Source of the DNA: Bagarius yarrelli
Taxonomy: Eukaryota; Chordata; Actinopteri; Siluriformes; Sisoridae
Direction: 5' to 3'
NCBI GenBank assembly: GCA_005784505.1
Contig: VCAZ01000099.1
Span: 472,501-536,500, forward strand
DNA: 64,000 bases
In this document: positions 48,001-61,036 of the stretch, in pieces
Layout: each line of letters starts with the position of its first letter
Position numbering within the stretch: the first letter of the stretch is position 1
Made by a program: the position numbers and the translations under genes
The notes under the pieces: model-generated
What the model saw: only the letters and a program-made list of their open reading frames with translations
What the model was told of the DNA's origin: nothing
Databases searched by the model: none

Positions 48001-48436
48001 TAAGCATTTAAATACTTATGCTCCGTTTATCCACTTTGTGAAAGATGTTCCAATTATTAAAAACTATAAATTATTACAATTTAACACCAATACACTCATA
48101 ATAACCTTATAATAAAGATTCATTTTGTGTAAAAGTATTTGTTAACGCATGTCACTGCTTATTTTCAGTAGAATAGTGCAAAGTCAGTCCGGTATGCTCC
48201 CTGACACTAATCCTGTCCCCTTTAACCTTAACAGAAACATACCACCCCTAACCCTACTGTCTCAAGACACTGCGTGGTGCTGTCACACACCTCTATTCTG
48301 GCAGCACTGCAATGTTAAGTCAGGGTTGATATGTAGCTTTCACGCTGCTGTGGTTCTGTGACAGCACAGTGACTCTTTTTTGACATTGCTTGGGGAAAAA
48401 ATCAACTGTACGGATGCACAGGACAAAAGCCATTGA

Positions 48437-48458
48437 TTGTGTGTGTGTGTGTGTGTAT
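48437..48458. repeat. (GT)n microsatellite
   Basis: Short GT run. Confidence 0.9.
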
Positions 48459-50364
48459 TTGTGGGTCAGTGGGTGGACGAATGTGAAACGGAATAAGAAT
48501 GAAGAAAAAGATAGCACAATGGTCTAGAAAAGCCAAGGTTTTTTTATTTCCTGGAGAGAAGACATTCTTTATCGAACAGCAGGTGTGCGTTCACTACAGC
48601 GGGAGAAAAAAGAAAGCAGGGTGAAAGAAACGACATCATTACACACCAATTTAAATCCAATTTATATTTTTGTGTTGCTGTTCACTACCATTTACTCCCC
48701 GCCTTCTTTCACCTATTGTGTGGGTTCTTTCTTTTTTTTTTTTTTTTGCCTCTCTTTGTGCGCCTGACGTTTTGCAGGTAAATATTTTTGACCTTTCATT
48801 CCGCCAGGTTTGCAGACAGACCCAGACGCTGTCACGTTCCTTAAAAATGCATTAAAATTCTAATTACTTACAGATTTTACATTTGCCAGTAATTGTGTGT
48901 TTTAATAAGAAATGAAAATCCAAATCGGGAACCATAATGAATTCGATTCGTGGTTCTGTATTTACACAAAGTAATATTGTCTTACCTCGCACAAATTTTT
49001 ACACTAATTAGCCTTCCCAAGACCCACCAAAAATCTTAAACTTCATGCAGTTTAATTGTAATTTAAGCGCAAATAGCATCCAGTGTTCCCAGCTTACCAC
49101 ATAAAGTGTAACATAACAGTGTCTTAATACCATTACGGTGCAGTATTTGGTCACTAGAACACCATTTGTAGGTCATCTGCATACCTAAATTTGCCATAAA
49201 TTGAATATATTTGCTCTTTCCGACATCTACATTGACTAAAAGTTGCAACTCATGTTTTAAATACCTTAATTTCGAATTTGACATACATAAAAATAATACA
49301 TTCACTATGCGTCCAGTTACTCTTTTGATTAGTAGAAGCAGAAGTACATTCCCTACTGCCCCAATTATACCCCTGCTGACCATCTATCGCTAATAAGAAA
49401 AGGTGTAATTAAACAGAGAGGCTGCCCTGGCCAGATTACTTAAACACTCCAAACCCATGTGCGGCTGCGTATTAATCAATTTTCCTTGATTTTAATTGTA
49501 TAGGAGTTTGAATGCGGCTCTGTTTTCGCTGCCGGCGTTTGCACATTAATCTTCATTGCTGGCGTCGTAAGATTTTGTCTCTAGGCAGGGTTTTTTTTCT
49601 AGACACGCCTCCCTGCTGGATTGTAGACGGTTCTTTTTAAATCGCTATTTCATTTACTGTTTGCTATTTTAATTTGTTAAAACTCATGGCAGGAGTTAAA
49701 ATAGTTGGTTCCGTGTGTCCGAAGATGATGATAATAGGATGGGGTAGAAATTTAAGTGGTTGAAATGTACTCCATTTAAAAGCATGGATGTGTGATTTGG
49801 CCTAAAATAGGGGAACATAGTTGTAGTGGCAAAATAATAGAAGGGAACTTAGATTTTTTTATTATTATTATTTTCTTTTTTACTTCAGCAACACTGCTTA
49901 TAATTTTTTTCAAGCAGACTCTAGGTTGAGAGTAGCATCGCAGTTTCCAGGTTTACCCCAGAGTGTATTCCTGCCCCACACCAGGTATTGATTGAACCAA
50001 GTTGAACTGCAGCCTGAACCAGGATAATTGGCTTATTGACAACAAATTAAGTAGTTGTTAATTAAAATGTACTTTTTTTAAAGTTTGTTCTCAGAAGAAA
50101 TATCGATACGTTTAGTAGCCAAAAAGGTTTTCCATACACAATCCATTTTAAAAGTGTTCCTCATGACCATAACTAAAGGTTTCCTCCTTACCATGGAGGT
50201 TTTTTCATGGATATTTGCTAATCATGTCTATATATAGAAAATAAGTATAAATATAATAAAACGAATAACAATAAAAAATGTCATAGCCGTTTTAGAGCCT
50301 TATATTGTATGATATAAGGTATACAATGTCTCACCGGTGTGTAACTGATGGTGTACACATTTTT

Positions 50365-50795
50365 TCGTACTAATTTTATTTCTATATTTATCAACAAATC
50401 TGAGAGAAATGTTTCTATTCTAGACAGTTTCGTTAAGCTTAAGACTGGCTAGCTAAAGCTATACTATGATTTTTTCACTGAAGTGCACCGGTTTGTGAAA
50501 ACTGTCTAATTTAGTCATACTACATCTTTTTCTTTGGAATTTTTTCAACATATCCGGAAGAAATGTTTCTATTCCGGACAGTTTTGTCTACCGTTAGTCT
50601 GGCTAGCTAAAACAAGTTAATAGCTTCATGTTTTATGATCTAGACTATGATTTTTCACTGATTTTCACCTGACGGTTTGTAAATACTGTCTAATTTAGTC
50701 ATACTACATATTTCCTTCTGATTTCTTTAACATATCTAAGAGAAATGTTTCGATTCTGAACACATTCGTGTAGCTGTAGATTGACTAGCCAATAA
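50365..50795. repeat. Diverged tandem repeat, unit 154-182 bp, 2.5 copies
   Basis: 'gaaatgtttctattc' recurs at about 50406, 50560 and 50742. Between copies the phrases 'ctggctagctaaa', 'tatgattttttcactga' and 'tgtctaatttagtcatacta' recur in the same order. The copies have drifted considerably. Confidence 0.8.
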
Positions 50796-51043
50796 AAAAA
50801 GTCAATAGCAATAGCAATCTATGTGTTTCGGCTGCCTTAAAACAGTGTTTTCTTAGTTTAGTCCTAAACAAATGAAAATTCCACAGATTTATATGAATGG
50901 ACCAAGTGTTTTTTTGTTCTGTGTGTGTGTCTGTGTGTTCCTGCTGTTTCAGAACTACCGTGTTGCTCTTTCTGGGGTGCCACCTAATAGTGGGTTAATT
51001 GTATTAATTTGGGGTGAGTGGACAAAGCAGTCCAAAGCTGGAT

Positions 51044-51158
51044 TCAAACACACACATACACACACACACACACACATGCTAAAAAAACCCACTTCTTACA
51101 TTGTGAGCCAAACTGAAGGAATTTTTTTAGGAACTCTGTGTGTGTGTGTGTGTGTGTA
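51044..51158. repeat. Nearby (CA)n and (GT)n microsatellites
   Basis: A CA run (51044-51076) and a GT run (51137-51158) lie 60 bp apart in inverted relation and could pair as a hairpin. Confidence 0.9.
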
Positions 51159-51319
51159 GTGCCTTGCATGCCTGTCACCACTTCCCGAGTGCTATCATCA
51201 CCCAGTGCTCCACTGCCCTATTTTTCTGTCACCAGCACAATCAACAGCGCTTTTGTCTGACAGGCCATAATGCAGCCGGCTTAAAGTAACCAGGAATTTT
51301 AGAGAAATGATTTCTGTAA

Positions 51320-51449
<130 letters not shown>

Positions 51450-51834
51450 TTCTCTCTCTATCATTCTTCTTTCTCTGTGCGAGTATGTGTTTGTGTCTGT
51501 GTATGTCTAGCTCAGGAATAGGTGCGGATAAATTGAGTAAGGACCGTATCTGTCATCTCTACACTGTCTTCTTGTCTGCTATGTTTGTTTTGTGGCCATT
51601 TTTCATCCAGGCTGGTCTCTATGTCTCTGCAGAAAAGAGGACAATAAAAGTATGATGGTTCTTCGTTGGCTTGGCTTAGACTGATCCTTGAGTGCTCAGA
51701 GGCTTTATTCGTACTTTGGTGTTCATTTCTTATCTATAAGTAACTCTTTGAACAGGGGCTCCATGTATATGGAGACAAGAAGAGACCAGGATGATCCGAG
51801 TATTGTGATAAACTACAGTCGGTGCTTTAGCAGG

Positions 51835-51952
51835 TAATGTAAGATGACCAAAATACACAAGCAGCATTTTTTTTTTCATTATTTTTTTTAGAGTAATGTA
51901 AGATGACCAAAATACACAAGCAGCATTTTTTTTTTTCATTATTTTTTTTTTT
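51835..51952. repeat. 59-bp tandem duplication
   Basis: 'taatgtaagatgaccaaaat' plus 'acacaagcagcattttt' and a T-rich tail occurs twice in succession (51835-51893, 51894-51952). The copies differ almost only in the length of the T runs, so the duplication is recent. Confidence 0.95.
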
Positions 51953-53493
51953 ATGATTGGAAATCTGTGTATTTTAAAGTATATCACATACAGTCCACTC
52001 CAGAAGTATTAAAACACGAGGGCCAATTTTATTATTATTGTATTAAAGTGAGGACATTTGGGTTTGAGATCAAAATCTAATTGTGTGATTAGGTGATCTA
52101 AAATATTGTAACGTGACCAACAGTTGCTTTAAAAAAGAAATGTAAAAGTTGTATAAATATATACTGTGTTTTTAAGTAACTATGATATATAAACAAAATA
52201 ATGTCTCATCTATTATTTTGACCCACTTCATCGTTGTTCGCCTTTGTAGCTTATACAACGATACTAGCAAGTAAAAAAAAACCAGACACCCCCAAAACAA
52301 ATAAAAGCTGAAAGACTGTAGTACAAGTTTTAGAAAAGCATTACAAAAAAAAGACTGGGGATATAAGCATTAATCATGTTACTTCCTTAAAACACTCCCT
52401 GTTCCATTTCATTGCTTAATTCGGTGGCCTGTGACTGAAGTTAGCATGTTCTTAGCTGGTCAACACGTTTTAGATGTAAATATCAGAAAATTCAATCTGA
52501 AACTTTGATCTATGGACCTGTAATAAACTAAAACCAAAATGTTTACTGTATATAGCGTAAAAAAAGTGGATTTCTTCGGCTGTTCTAATAATTTTTAAAG
52601 GTTTTAAGAAGTATCACAGTGTGTTACTAGCCATATGTTTGTCTTTTATTAACTTAATTGATTAATGTTCTTTCCTTCTAGAGCATTTTTCCTGATTTAA
52701 ATAATGACAAAGCCACTTAACAATGAAGTTGTGCATGAAAAATTGCAAAGCGGAGATATCAATGCTGTTGCTGAGTCTTTAAAGCTGTAAGTAAGATTGT
52801 TTAAGATTCAGGGAGCTGATTGATGGTCTAAAAGCCGTAGCCCTTCCACATGCTAAGCTATGCGGCACACGCTTTGGCTTGCGCCCAGTATATTAATCTA
52901 TTTTTATCTATGTTTAAGTAAAAAAGTCAAACGTTTTCTCTAGTCATTTAACTTCGAACATTTTGTCCATATAAGATGCATTATGGTTTAAAAGAAAAGG
53001 CATATTAACCTATTCTTTTGGCTGAGAACTAAAATTCATGCGGTTCACGCTGTTGTGTGTCAACACAAGTGAACACACGCAGTGTTGATTTATAAACCAA
53101 TCCGTTTCCTGTTGGAATGTATTGAGGGGAAAAAAGCTCTATTACAGAGAATAAGCAAGCTTTAATTAGATTTTCCTCTTTTTGTGTTCTTTTGTTAAGC
53201 TCAACAGGTCGAACCCGTATGACTCGGCAGGCTCGCCGAGTCCTGAATATTCCTGCACCTCAGCAACAGGGACTGCTTTTTTCCCATTTTTAAAAAAAAA
53301 AAGAGCAAGGGGGAGGGGGCAGAATGAAAGGGTCTCTAGTGTGGCAGGATGCTGGAGGGGGTCCGAGGAGAGACAGAAACATCGGTGCAGGGGTCGTCTC
53401 TGAGCTCCACGCTTGTACAGTAATCCCCTCATTAACTCACACAAGCCTGAATCTGCACTCAGCTTGAATTATAAATACATGCTGCTTTTTATG

Positions 53494-53494
<1 letters not shown>

Positions 53495-53528
<34 letters not shown>
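53495..53528. repeat. (GT)n microsatellite
   Basis: Uninterrupted GT run. Confidence 0.97.
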
Positions 53529-53530
<2 letters not shown>

Positions 53531-53918
53531 ATGCGCTCATGGGTTTACATGTTGTGTGCATGCCTGTACATGTTTGGGTGTTTGTGTTGTTTTTTGTTCA
53601 TAACGAACGAGTTGTGTGTCAGATTGAAGGCAGAGCTAATGTTGCCTTGAAACACCTCCATCACCGTATGAAAGGTGGATGATTTCTACTTAGTGCAAAT
53701 AAGCAGGACGGGGATCAGGTTTTTGCAGGCTTCTAGTTGGAAATCTAGGAATTTTAATGAAAGACACTATTAATCAGGCTGTTCTTTTTTCTCTCGGGGC
53801 AGCTAAGATTCTTTAACTCGTGTCAGACAAACAACCTTTTCCAACAACATACACTATCGGGGGAAAAAAAAAATTGTACTGTGCATCTGCTTAGATTGAC
53901 GTTTCCTTGACTGCCATT

Positions 53919-53965
53919 ACGCTTTGAATAAGGACGTCTGCCGAATGCTGTAAATGTAAATGTAA
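53919..53965 (+). mobile_element. SINE 3' end fragment (family A)
   Basis: Only the tail is present: 'aataaggacgtctgccgaat' followed by 'gctgtaaatgtaaatgtaac'. Confidence 0.7.
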
Positions 53966-55877
53966 CTGAATATAAACAACTTAAAGTTACTCAAATCAAG
54001 TTACTACCAAAATCTGATTCACTTGATTCATTGATTAAGTCTAAATCAGCTGCTAATCAGCTGCACTTGATTATTTGATTAATTCTAAACAAAATCAGCT
54101 ACAAAAGTCTTTTGCTTTATACTACATTCTGTACATTCTGTGTAAGAGAATGCGTATGTGTGTAGCATGTCATACACGTCCAGAAACAGGACAAAGAGAG
54201 ACATCTTTTGTGCCATCCCAGGCCAGTAACACGAACCTGGCGTCAGGGATAGTGTGTCTGTCCCCGTGGGGTGCTCTTCACCTCACATCCTGTTGACAGC
54301 AGCACACACTGAGATGCTGCGCACGGGATTTCGAAAAGCTGCCTCAGCTTCCTGCTTTCAGCTCTTCTCAGCTACTCCTTTTGCACCTTTTGTGTCTGGT
54401 TGCGGGTGTGAGCGCTACAGGGTGAGGTCAGAGATTACACACACGCACGAATGGCCATTGTTAACGTCTTAGCATGTGAGGGTTTTTTTTTTTTTTTCTC
54501 AAGCCCTTGTTATATGAGGATGAGCTGTGTCCTATGAGTCCACCCAAATGCCTTAATCCTTTTGCGCTTTTTACCAGTGTATAAATCAGAAAGCCTTTGT
54601 CAGGGGCTCCCACCTCCCCTGCTTATTCCTTTGTCTACCTCTGCCTCCATTTCTCCCTCTTCTTCTGCCCTGCAGCTGTGTGTTTCTTTCCTGCATTTTG
54701 CACTGTTCTTTTATTGATCGTTCCAGGCTGAACTCCTGGCCGGATTCCTCCTGAGACTGCCGAGCGCTGCAGTTGCGTCTTTCCCCCACTAAGAACCTTT
54801 CCGTTTTAAGACACCAGACACCAGCGAAACACTATCTGTTTGATTAGCCCTCCTGCTCTGCAGTCTGCCCCACCGAACAAAAATAGGCTTTACCGCACAA
54901 TTAGTTCCTTCGGAATTTTTGTTTAAATTGCAAAATTCTCTTTTCCCAACTTAACGTCTTGGGATTTGGGCCTAAAACAACCATCAGCACGATCTGCGAA
55001 TATTCCAGGATGCTTAAGAAGTGTGGCTTTAAGCATATTCCTTCGCTCAGGGTGACATGCTTAATGAATAAAAGAATAGAAGAAGAAAAAAGGAAATGCC
55101 GAGCTTACCGAGTAGTGTCATCAAAGCTGTAGATAAATAATTGGCTCCACTACACAACCCTTCCTTTCAGCCTCAGCCTTGAGCCCCAAGTGTGCCAACT
55201 TGTATCCTTTTTTAATTAGGCAGAAAATACAGTAAATGTAATAATGGGATGCACTAGGCAAAAGATTTCATCACAGGGAATGTCAATATGTAAGTGCGGA
55301 GAATTGTTTTGTGGGGAAGCTTTATTTTTTTTTTTACACATGCTGTCCAGACTTTCTCATTCTTTTCCCTCTTTTTGACCTTTAAAGCATGCTTGAAATT
55401 AAAATAAGGCTCCATGTTGCAAAAACTCATAGTGTACATAAATTATCACCAGAGGCAACGTTGACTACTCTGATATTCTGGCGTAATCTATGACTACAGC
55501 TTATGTTCATTTATCAAGGACAAGTGTTTTAACACATTGTCCTGTTCTTAATCCAAAACTACTACCAGAAGTAAAAGATGTTTTTGCACAAAAAGTCAGA
55601 TTGGGAATGTTTGTTGGAAACAGGCAACATTTAGACTGATAAATGCAAGCAAAGAACATAAATAAAGATAATCCCAAGGCTGAGAGAAGGAAAAATGTAT
55701 TAAAAACATCGTGAAGCAAAAATATAGATGGCAAAAAAAAAAAAAATCACATGGTCTTTATTAAGTAAGTGAATCACATTATTATTAATTACATTTTATT
55801 ACATATTACATACATATTGTCAAGGTTTCTTCCTGATATCATCTCAAGGACTGGCTGGCTACTGTACAAAAATAATG

Positions 55878-55878
<1 letters not shown>

Positions 55879-55920
<42 letters not shown>

Positions 55921-55929
55921 ATATATATA
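55879..55929. repeat. (AT)n microsatellite
   Basis: About 50 bp of AT with one C interruption. Confidence 0.95.
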
Positions 55930-56082
55930 CATACATTTTCATTTAAAATTTGATCGATTTTTTTTTTCTCCATTTTTTATTTTTTTTTTAGAAAAAATTT
56001 ACTGTGTTTACTGGTTAAATATATCATTTTTTTCTACATATTTTCTTTCACTTCTATTATACTCTTGATTTTATGCTTTTAA

Positions 56083-56250
56083 TATTTACATTTACATTAC
56101 AGCATTTATCTCATTTATACATCTGAGCATTTGGAGGTTAAGGGCCATGCTCAGCGGCCCAACATTGCCAACTCTGTGGTCCTGGGACTCAAACCCTGAT
56201 CTTTTAATTAGTAATCCAACACCTCAACCACTGTGCTACCACTTCCCCCA
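56083..56250 (-). mobile_element. tRNA-derived SINE (family A)
   Basis: The + strand begins 'atttacatttacattacagc', continues 'gcatttggaggttaagggcc', 'gggactcaaaccctgatctt' and ends 'caccactgtgctaccacttc'-like sequence (here 'caaccactgtgctaccactt'). Full length in the minus orientation, with a clear (ATTTAC)n tail. Confidence 0.87.
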
Positions 56251-56865
56251 TGTTAGTGCAAATATGCTAATGCTAGGTGAACCTTTAGTGAGACTAATTC
56301 TACAGAATAAAGAACCTAAATTGCATTTAATGCCCTTTAACATTTTAGTCACTGAGTTAAGAGTTATAAACCCCAAATCTACAATATGGTAGCAAATTTC
56401 CACCTTTTACTACTTTTTCACCTGAGGTGCACTGAACCCCTGTCCGTACACACGTTCCAGTTGTATTTACAGCAAAGAGCACCGCTTATGTTTTCCAGCT
56501 GGCTAAACACACTGCAAGCTGCTGGACACGTGCAAGAGTTTCAGATCACACAGAGATCTGTTGTCGGTGCCACTCGTCCTGCCACTCTTCCTGTCACACG
56601 ATCCTGAGCCGCTGCTTATCGGCACTGCGAATCCACGACCGGATGTCAGACACGCTTTACTGCTTCTTAGGCCTGTGGATGCATTTATACTGCATCAGCG
56701 ACCTGCCTGGTAGCTTCTCATAATGCAGACATGATCAGTCATGCCTGAGTTGATTTTTTTTAATGTGCTTAACCCTGTGGGTTTTAGTCACTGATACACC
56801 TGATACTGATCCACCTGAGTGCTCCTGAGCTAGATATAATACACGGTTTTTATTAAATACACACT

Positions 56866-57015
56866 TTGGGCTAGTGCCGTGGATTCAGGCACTGGCACGC
56901 AGGTTCCAGTGACCCGGGTTCGATTCTCGCTTGGGTCCTTTCTGGCCCCAGCCCTCTCCCCAGTTTCATCTCTCTGTGTCCTATCAATATAGGCAAAAAA
57001 TATATGTAAAAACAA
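56866..57015 (+). mobile_element. tRNA-derived SINE (family B)
   Basis: 'gggctagtgccgtggattca' then 'gacccgggttcgattctcgc' (a good B box), then a pyrimidine-rich body 'cccagccctctccccagttt' and an A-rich tail 'atataggcaaaaaatatatg'. It is the best copy of this family in the window. Confidence 0.75.
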
Positions 57016-58009
57016 TGATACTCACTTAAACGGGGCAGATTTAGAGTAGGTGACCTTAGGGCTGTTAGCTATTTAGCTTTGTATGATTAGCTATTCGAAA
57101 TTATGGCTAAATGGTGAAAACAGTGGCTAACTAGCTAGCTAGCATCAATTGTTTGTGATGCTAGCTAACAATAGCAATAGTTTAAAGACCTGTATATAGT
57201 GTATTCATGTTCATGTCTTGTTTTTGTATTTGCTTTCCGCTTTTTTTTTTAAATATAACTTTAACAGCATGAGGTTTTTTTTTTCACTTGTTTTTATTCG
57301 TATGTTTGGTATAAAATTGTCTTCTTTGCCTCGCTATTTGCTGTGGAGCTGCTGGGAATCCGAATCAGAGTGCTTTGAAGTCTTATCTATTCCATCTATA
57401 CATCATTTACATAGACTCGCTGTGTTATTTTACAGGCTTATCCTAACTCCCTCACAGCATTTACAAGGCTTACATTACTATACATTATTTAACATTTGTA
57501 CAGCTGGGGGTAATTCAGAGCGATTGGGGTTAAGGTATGTGTATTCGCGTAATGCGATTATGCAGCATTTAAAGGCTAGTGTGTGCTCTGCCCTTTGTGT
57601 TATTGTAACAAAAATATAAGCATAAAACGTTCTTTTTTAACGTTAGGCTGTTGCAGCTGTTTGGGTTTTTTTTGGGAGGGAATTGAATAGTTACGTTGTG
57701 GGTATGTCTTCTGTTTCTTTTTTTGCAACCTAATAGGAAACTTTCTAGAATGTCGCAAAAAGGTTTTTTTTTTATATATTTAAGGGTTTTTTTAGGTTTC
57801 ATTTTAATAAGCAAAACCGTCTCCGATCCCTAAAAGTGTTAGGCAAACATTCGGCGAACATAAAAATGTTGCGTTGTTTTGCATATGGCATGTTGCATGT
57901 TATTTACAGTAACACCTCTACATAGGTGCTTATAAACGAGCAGAAAAGATACAACTGGGTGTTACTATCGCAATTTACTCGAAGGTTGATATAAATATTC
58001 ATTTAATAT

Positions 58010-58130
58010 TTCATCTTCTATACCCACTTATTCTCTAAATCGGGGTCACAGGGATCTGCTGGAGCCTATACCCAGCCGTCTCTGAAAGGGTGAAAGGAAG
58101 GGGGGGGGGGTCGCCAGTCCATCACAGGGC
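58010..58130 (+). repeat. Fish interspersed repeat fragment
   Basis: 'catcttctatacccacttat', 'cggggtcacagggatctgct', 'ggagcctatacccag' and 'gccagtccatcacagggc' match, from memory, a very common fish repeat. An 11-G run lies inside. Confidence 0.6.
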
Positions 58131-58149
58131 TAATATAAATTATTATTAT

Positions 58150-58320
58150 TTGCATTTCATTTACTAGAATAGTCAGACACGCTTATCCAGAGCAACATAG
58201 ATCTGATTTTTTTTTCCAATCCAGCTAAACAGCTGAGAGTTAAGGGCCTTGCTCAAGAACCCAGCTTAGTGGTGCTGGGAGTCAAATCATCAATAGTCCA
58301 ACGCTTTAACCACTGAGCTT
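58150..58320 (-). mobile_element. tRNA-derived SINE (family A)
   Basis: On the + strand: 'gtcagacacgcttatccaga', 'gttaagggccttgctcaaga', 'ggtgctgggagtcaaatcat', 'caacgctttaaccactgagc'. Moderately diverged, with an expanded T run. Confidence 0.82.
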
Positions 58321-58760
58321 GTAAAGACATTTTCAGGGCGTTTATATAGTTGTTATGAAACACATGCAATGTCTCAAGTCTGCTAGCTCCATCCATCATC
58401 ATAATGTAAATGCAGCATTAACTATTGCTAGTAATGGGTTATGCTGGGGAGATGAACTCTCTTTGGAAAAGCCATCTGGGTATAAGAGAGGTGAGAGATG
58501 CCCTTGTAGTCAGGACTGCTAAGGTAGATGTTTTAGGTTGCTCTAGATTGCTGAGTGCAATCCAACTTCCTCTCTCCCAGCGGTTCCTCCTCAGGTCTCC
58601 TCTAATGATGATGAACGATAGGCCCATTTGGCAGAAATGGCTTTCTGACAAGTGCTCATTTTTTGGAGAAAGAGTGTTTGATGGGCCAAGAGAGGAAAAC
58701 ACCAGATCACTGCTCACTTTTAATCTGTAGGGCTATTGATCACAAATTCTGCCAACCTAA

Positions 58761-58783
58761 ATGTGTGTGTGTGTGTGTGTGTG
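58761..58783. repeat. (GT)n microsatellite
   Basis: Short GT run. Confidence 0.93.
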
Positions 58784-59133
58784 AGTGAGAGATTCCTACA
58801 ACTGGTGTGTACCTCTAACCTCTAACAGCACCCAGCCAAGCATGTCTTTTCATTCCACTTTCTACCGAAGGCAATTATAAAGCTCTAAAGAAAATCACAT
58901 GACTGGTCGAGATCAGAAAGCAGGATATCGTCTGCTGGGCCCAGCAAGGGTTTGATGTTGGGCCCTTGTGTGTTTCTGCACCTAGTTTGTTATCGGAGGC
59001 ATGTCGGACATCGGGTCTGTTTTTGAGACGCTGCAGGAGCGCATTTGCATATGCATCAGCTTCGGGCCAATTAAGAAGGCATTCTGTTTTATCCCACTGA
59101 TTGTTTGGCAGTGTGTCAAAGACCTGCAGTCTA

Positions 59134-59158
59134 TGTGTGTGTGTGTGTGTGTGTGTGT
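59134..59158. repeat. (GT)n microsatellite
   Basis: Short GT run. Confidence 0.93.
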
Positions 59159-59212
59159 AAGCATTTAAAAGTAAGCAGTTTGCAGCACTTTTACTAGAAA
59201 TTCAACCAAATA

Positions 59213-59222
59213 AATAATAATA

Positions 59223-59259
<37 letters not shown>

Positions 59260-59262
59260 AAT
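59213..59262. repeat. (AAT)n microsatellite
   Basis: Trinucleotide AAT run with one short interruption. Confidence 0.95.
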
Positions 59263-60228
59263 AAGTTTAGTACGATTAAACCCCTTTACACTGCCTGTGT
59301 GACAAAAATATAACTCCATATTACAGTTTCAACACATTATATCACCTTAAAGAAAGTTCCTTATATTTCCATTCATTAGCTGGCTAATTCGACTAATCTA
59401 AAAGTGGCAGCTAGTTGTGATATGTAAACATACATACGGTTAGCTGGCTAGTTAAGTACAATAATTAAAGAGACGTAGAGAAACAAACGCATGTATGACT
59501 AACCTCCCTTTAGCGAAGCTTCTAATGTAGCATATGTTAAGGCTAAAATAGGATTCATACTATACCCTGCCTGTGTGTAGTGAACAGAAGATGTGCACTT
59601 TTTGGTGGACACCTCATATTTTCATGTTGTCTTTTTTATTTTGTTAGCCAGCTGTCTTTAATTTCAGTGTGCTTCACGGTACTATAAACAATTGTAGACA
59701 CCTAAACGTGACAATTGTATTTAATTTTAAACATCCATTTCCCCCCCCTTTTCAACTAGATTTTGGAACATGGCCGTAGAAATGGGTTCATTTTGCTATA
59801 AGAACATTAGTAGAATCAGATACAAACGCTGGGTGAGCAGGTTTTTGGGGTGCATTTGGGCATTTGGATTAGATCTATTGAATTTCCTAGCTATGTGTTT
59901 GAAAGTATAAAATATATAAAGGGCGGTTAGGTTAATATTCATTTCTATCAGTTTTATTTTATATTATTTAAATAGTCCTGGCTCAGTGTTGCATATTTTC
60001 ATAATAAAATCAAAGCTTTTTATTGTGTTGTCTCTTGCCATGTGCGCCTTTGTAGCTGTTCACTTGTCTGTAGACTCAAGGACACAGCAATAACTTTGGC
60101 AAGTCTGCTATTTAATTATGTTGGCTAGACTTTTTATTGATCCTATTAAACATATGATGTTCTGTCCTTTTTCCCAGCTTCTAACTAGCGCCAACACCAG
60201 AAAGGTTTTTTTTCTATTTCTGATGAAA

Positions 60229-60388
60229 CCTCGGAAGTGGTGGCTTATTGGTTAAGGTGTTGAACTGATACCAGATAGACCGGGGAGTCGATTCCCAGTA
60301 CCACAAGCCACCACTTTGGGCCCTTGTATAAATCGGAGATAAACGTGAGTGGCTCTGGATAAGAGCTTCTGCCGAATGTTGTAATTGT
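60229..60388 (+). mobile_element. tRNA-derived SINE (family A)
   Basis: 'tcggaagtggtggcttattg', 'gttaaggtgttgaactgata', 'gagtcgattcccagtaccac', then a short deletion of the 'ctgagcaaggccc' block, ending 'aagagcttctgccgaatgtt'. Confidence 0.85.
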
Positions 60389-60600
60389 GAGCCTGTTTTT
60401 CTGAATTGCTAAGTAAACGTTTAGGTTATGTAGATATTTGTAGGAAATAGGGTTATAAATGTGAGAGCAGTTTTGGGCCAGATAAAAGAATACGAAAGCT
60501 ATTGTTCTGCGGAGTGTACATGTTTATGGCTATGAATTATAACTCTAATTAAAAAATATAATGCCAATGGACACTTGTGGACAATTTACCAGCACACCTA

Positions 60601-60826
60601 GACTAAGTTGTTGCTTGGTAAGCCAGGAAGACCTAGGGTTTAAGCCCCAACACCGCCAGTCTGCCACTGTTTGGTCCTTGAGCAAGGACCCTTAACCCTT
60701 CCTGCTCCCGGGGCACTGTATCATAGTCGACCCTGCGCTCTGACCCCCAACTTACTAAGATGGAATATGTATAAGAAACGAATTTTACTGTGATGTAAAG
60801 TCTGTTTGACAAATAAAGACATAATG
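60601..60826 (+). mobile_element. SINE with an AATAAAG tail
   Basis: The body has 'cactgtttggtccttgagca' and 'gacccttaacccttcctgct', like family A. The 3' part is different: 'cgctctgacccccaacttac', 'gaattttactgtgatgtaaa' and 'gtttgacaaataaagacata'. This is a second tail type on a related head. Confidence 0.7.
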
Positions 60827-60864
60827 TAATGGTCAGGTGACCCAATACATATTGTAGCTTTATC

Positions 60865-61036
60865 CATTTACATTACAGCATTTGGCAGACGCCCTCATCC
60901 AGAGCGACTTACATTTATCTCTTTTTCATTCAACTGAGCAATTGGGGGTTATGGGCCTTGCTCAGGGGCTCACCGGTGGTGGCTTGGTGGTGCTGGGAAT
61001 TGGATCCCGGTTTTTCAGGTATCTGTCCAACACCAT
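60865..61036 (-). mobile_element. tRNA-derived SINE (family A), well preserved
   Basis: The + strand shows 'catttacattacagcatttg', 'gcagacgccctcatccagag', 'cgacttacatttatctcttt', 'gcaattgggggttatgggcc' and 'ggtgctgggaattggatccc'. Together with 16511-16690 and 62265-62452 this gives the best consensus. Confidence 0.9.

Noticed and set aside
58425..58730. 101-codon frame open on both strands
   Set aside because: No similarity I can recognise. Open frames of this length are expected by chance in 64 kb.
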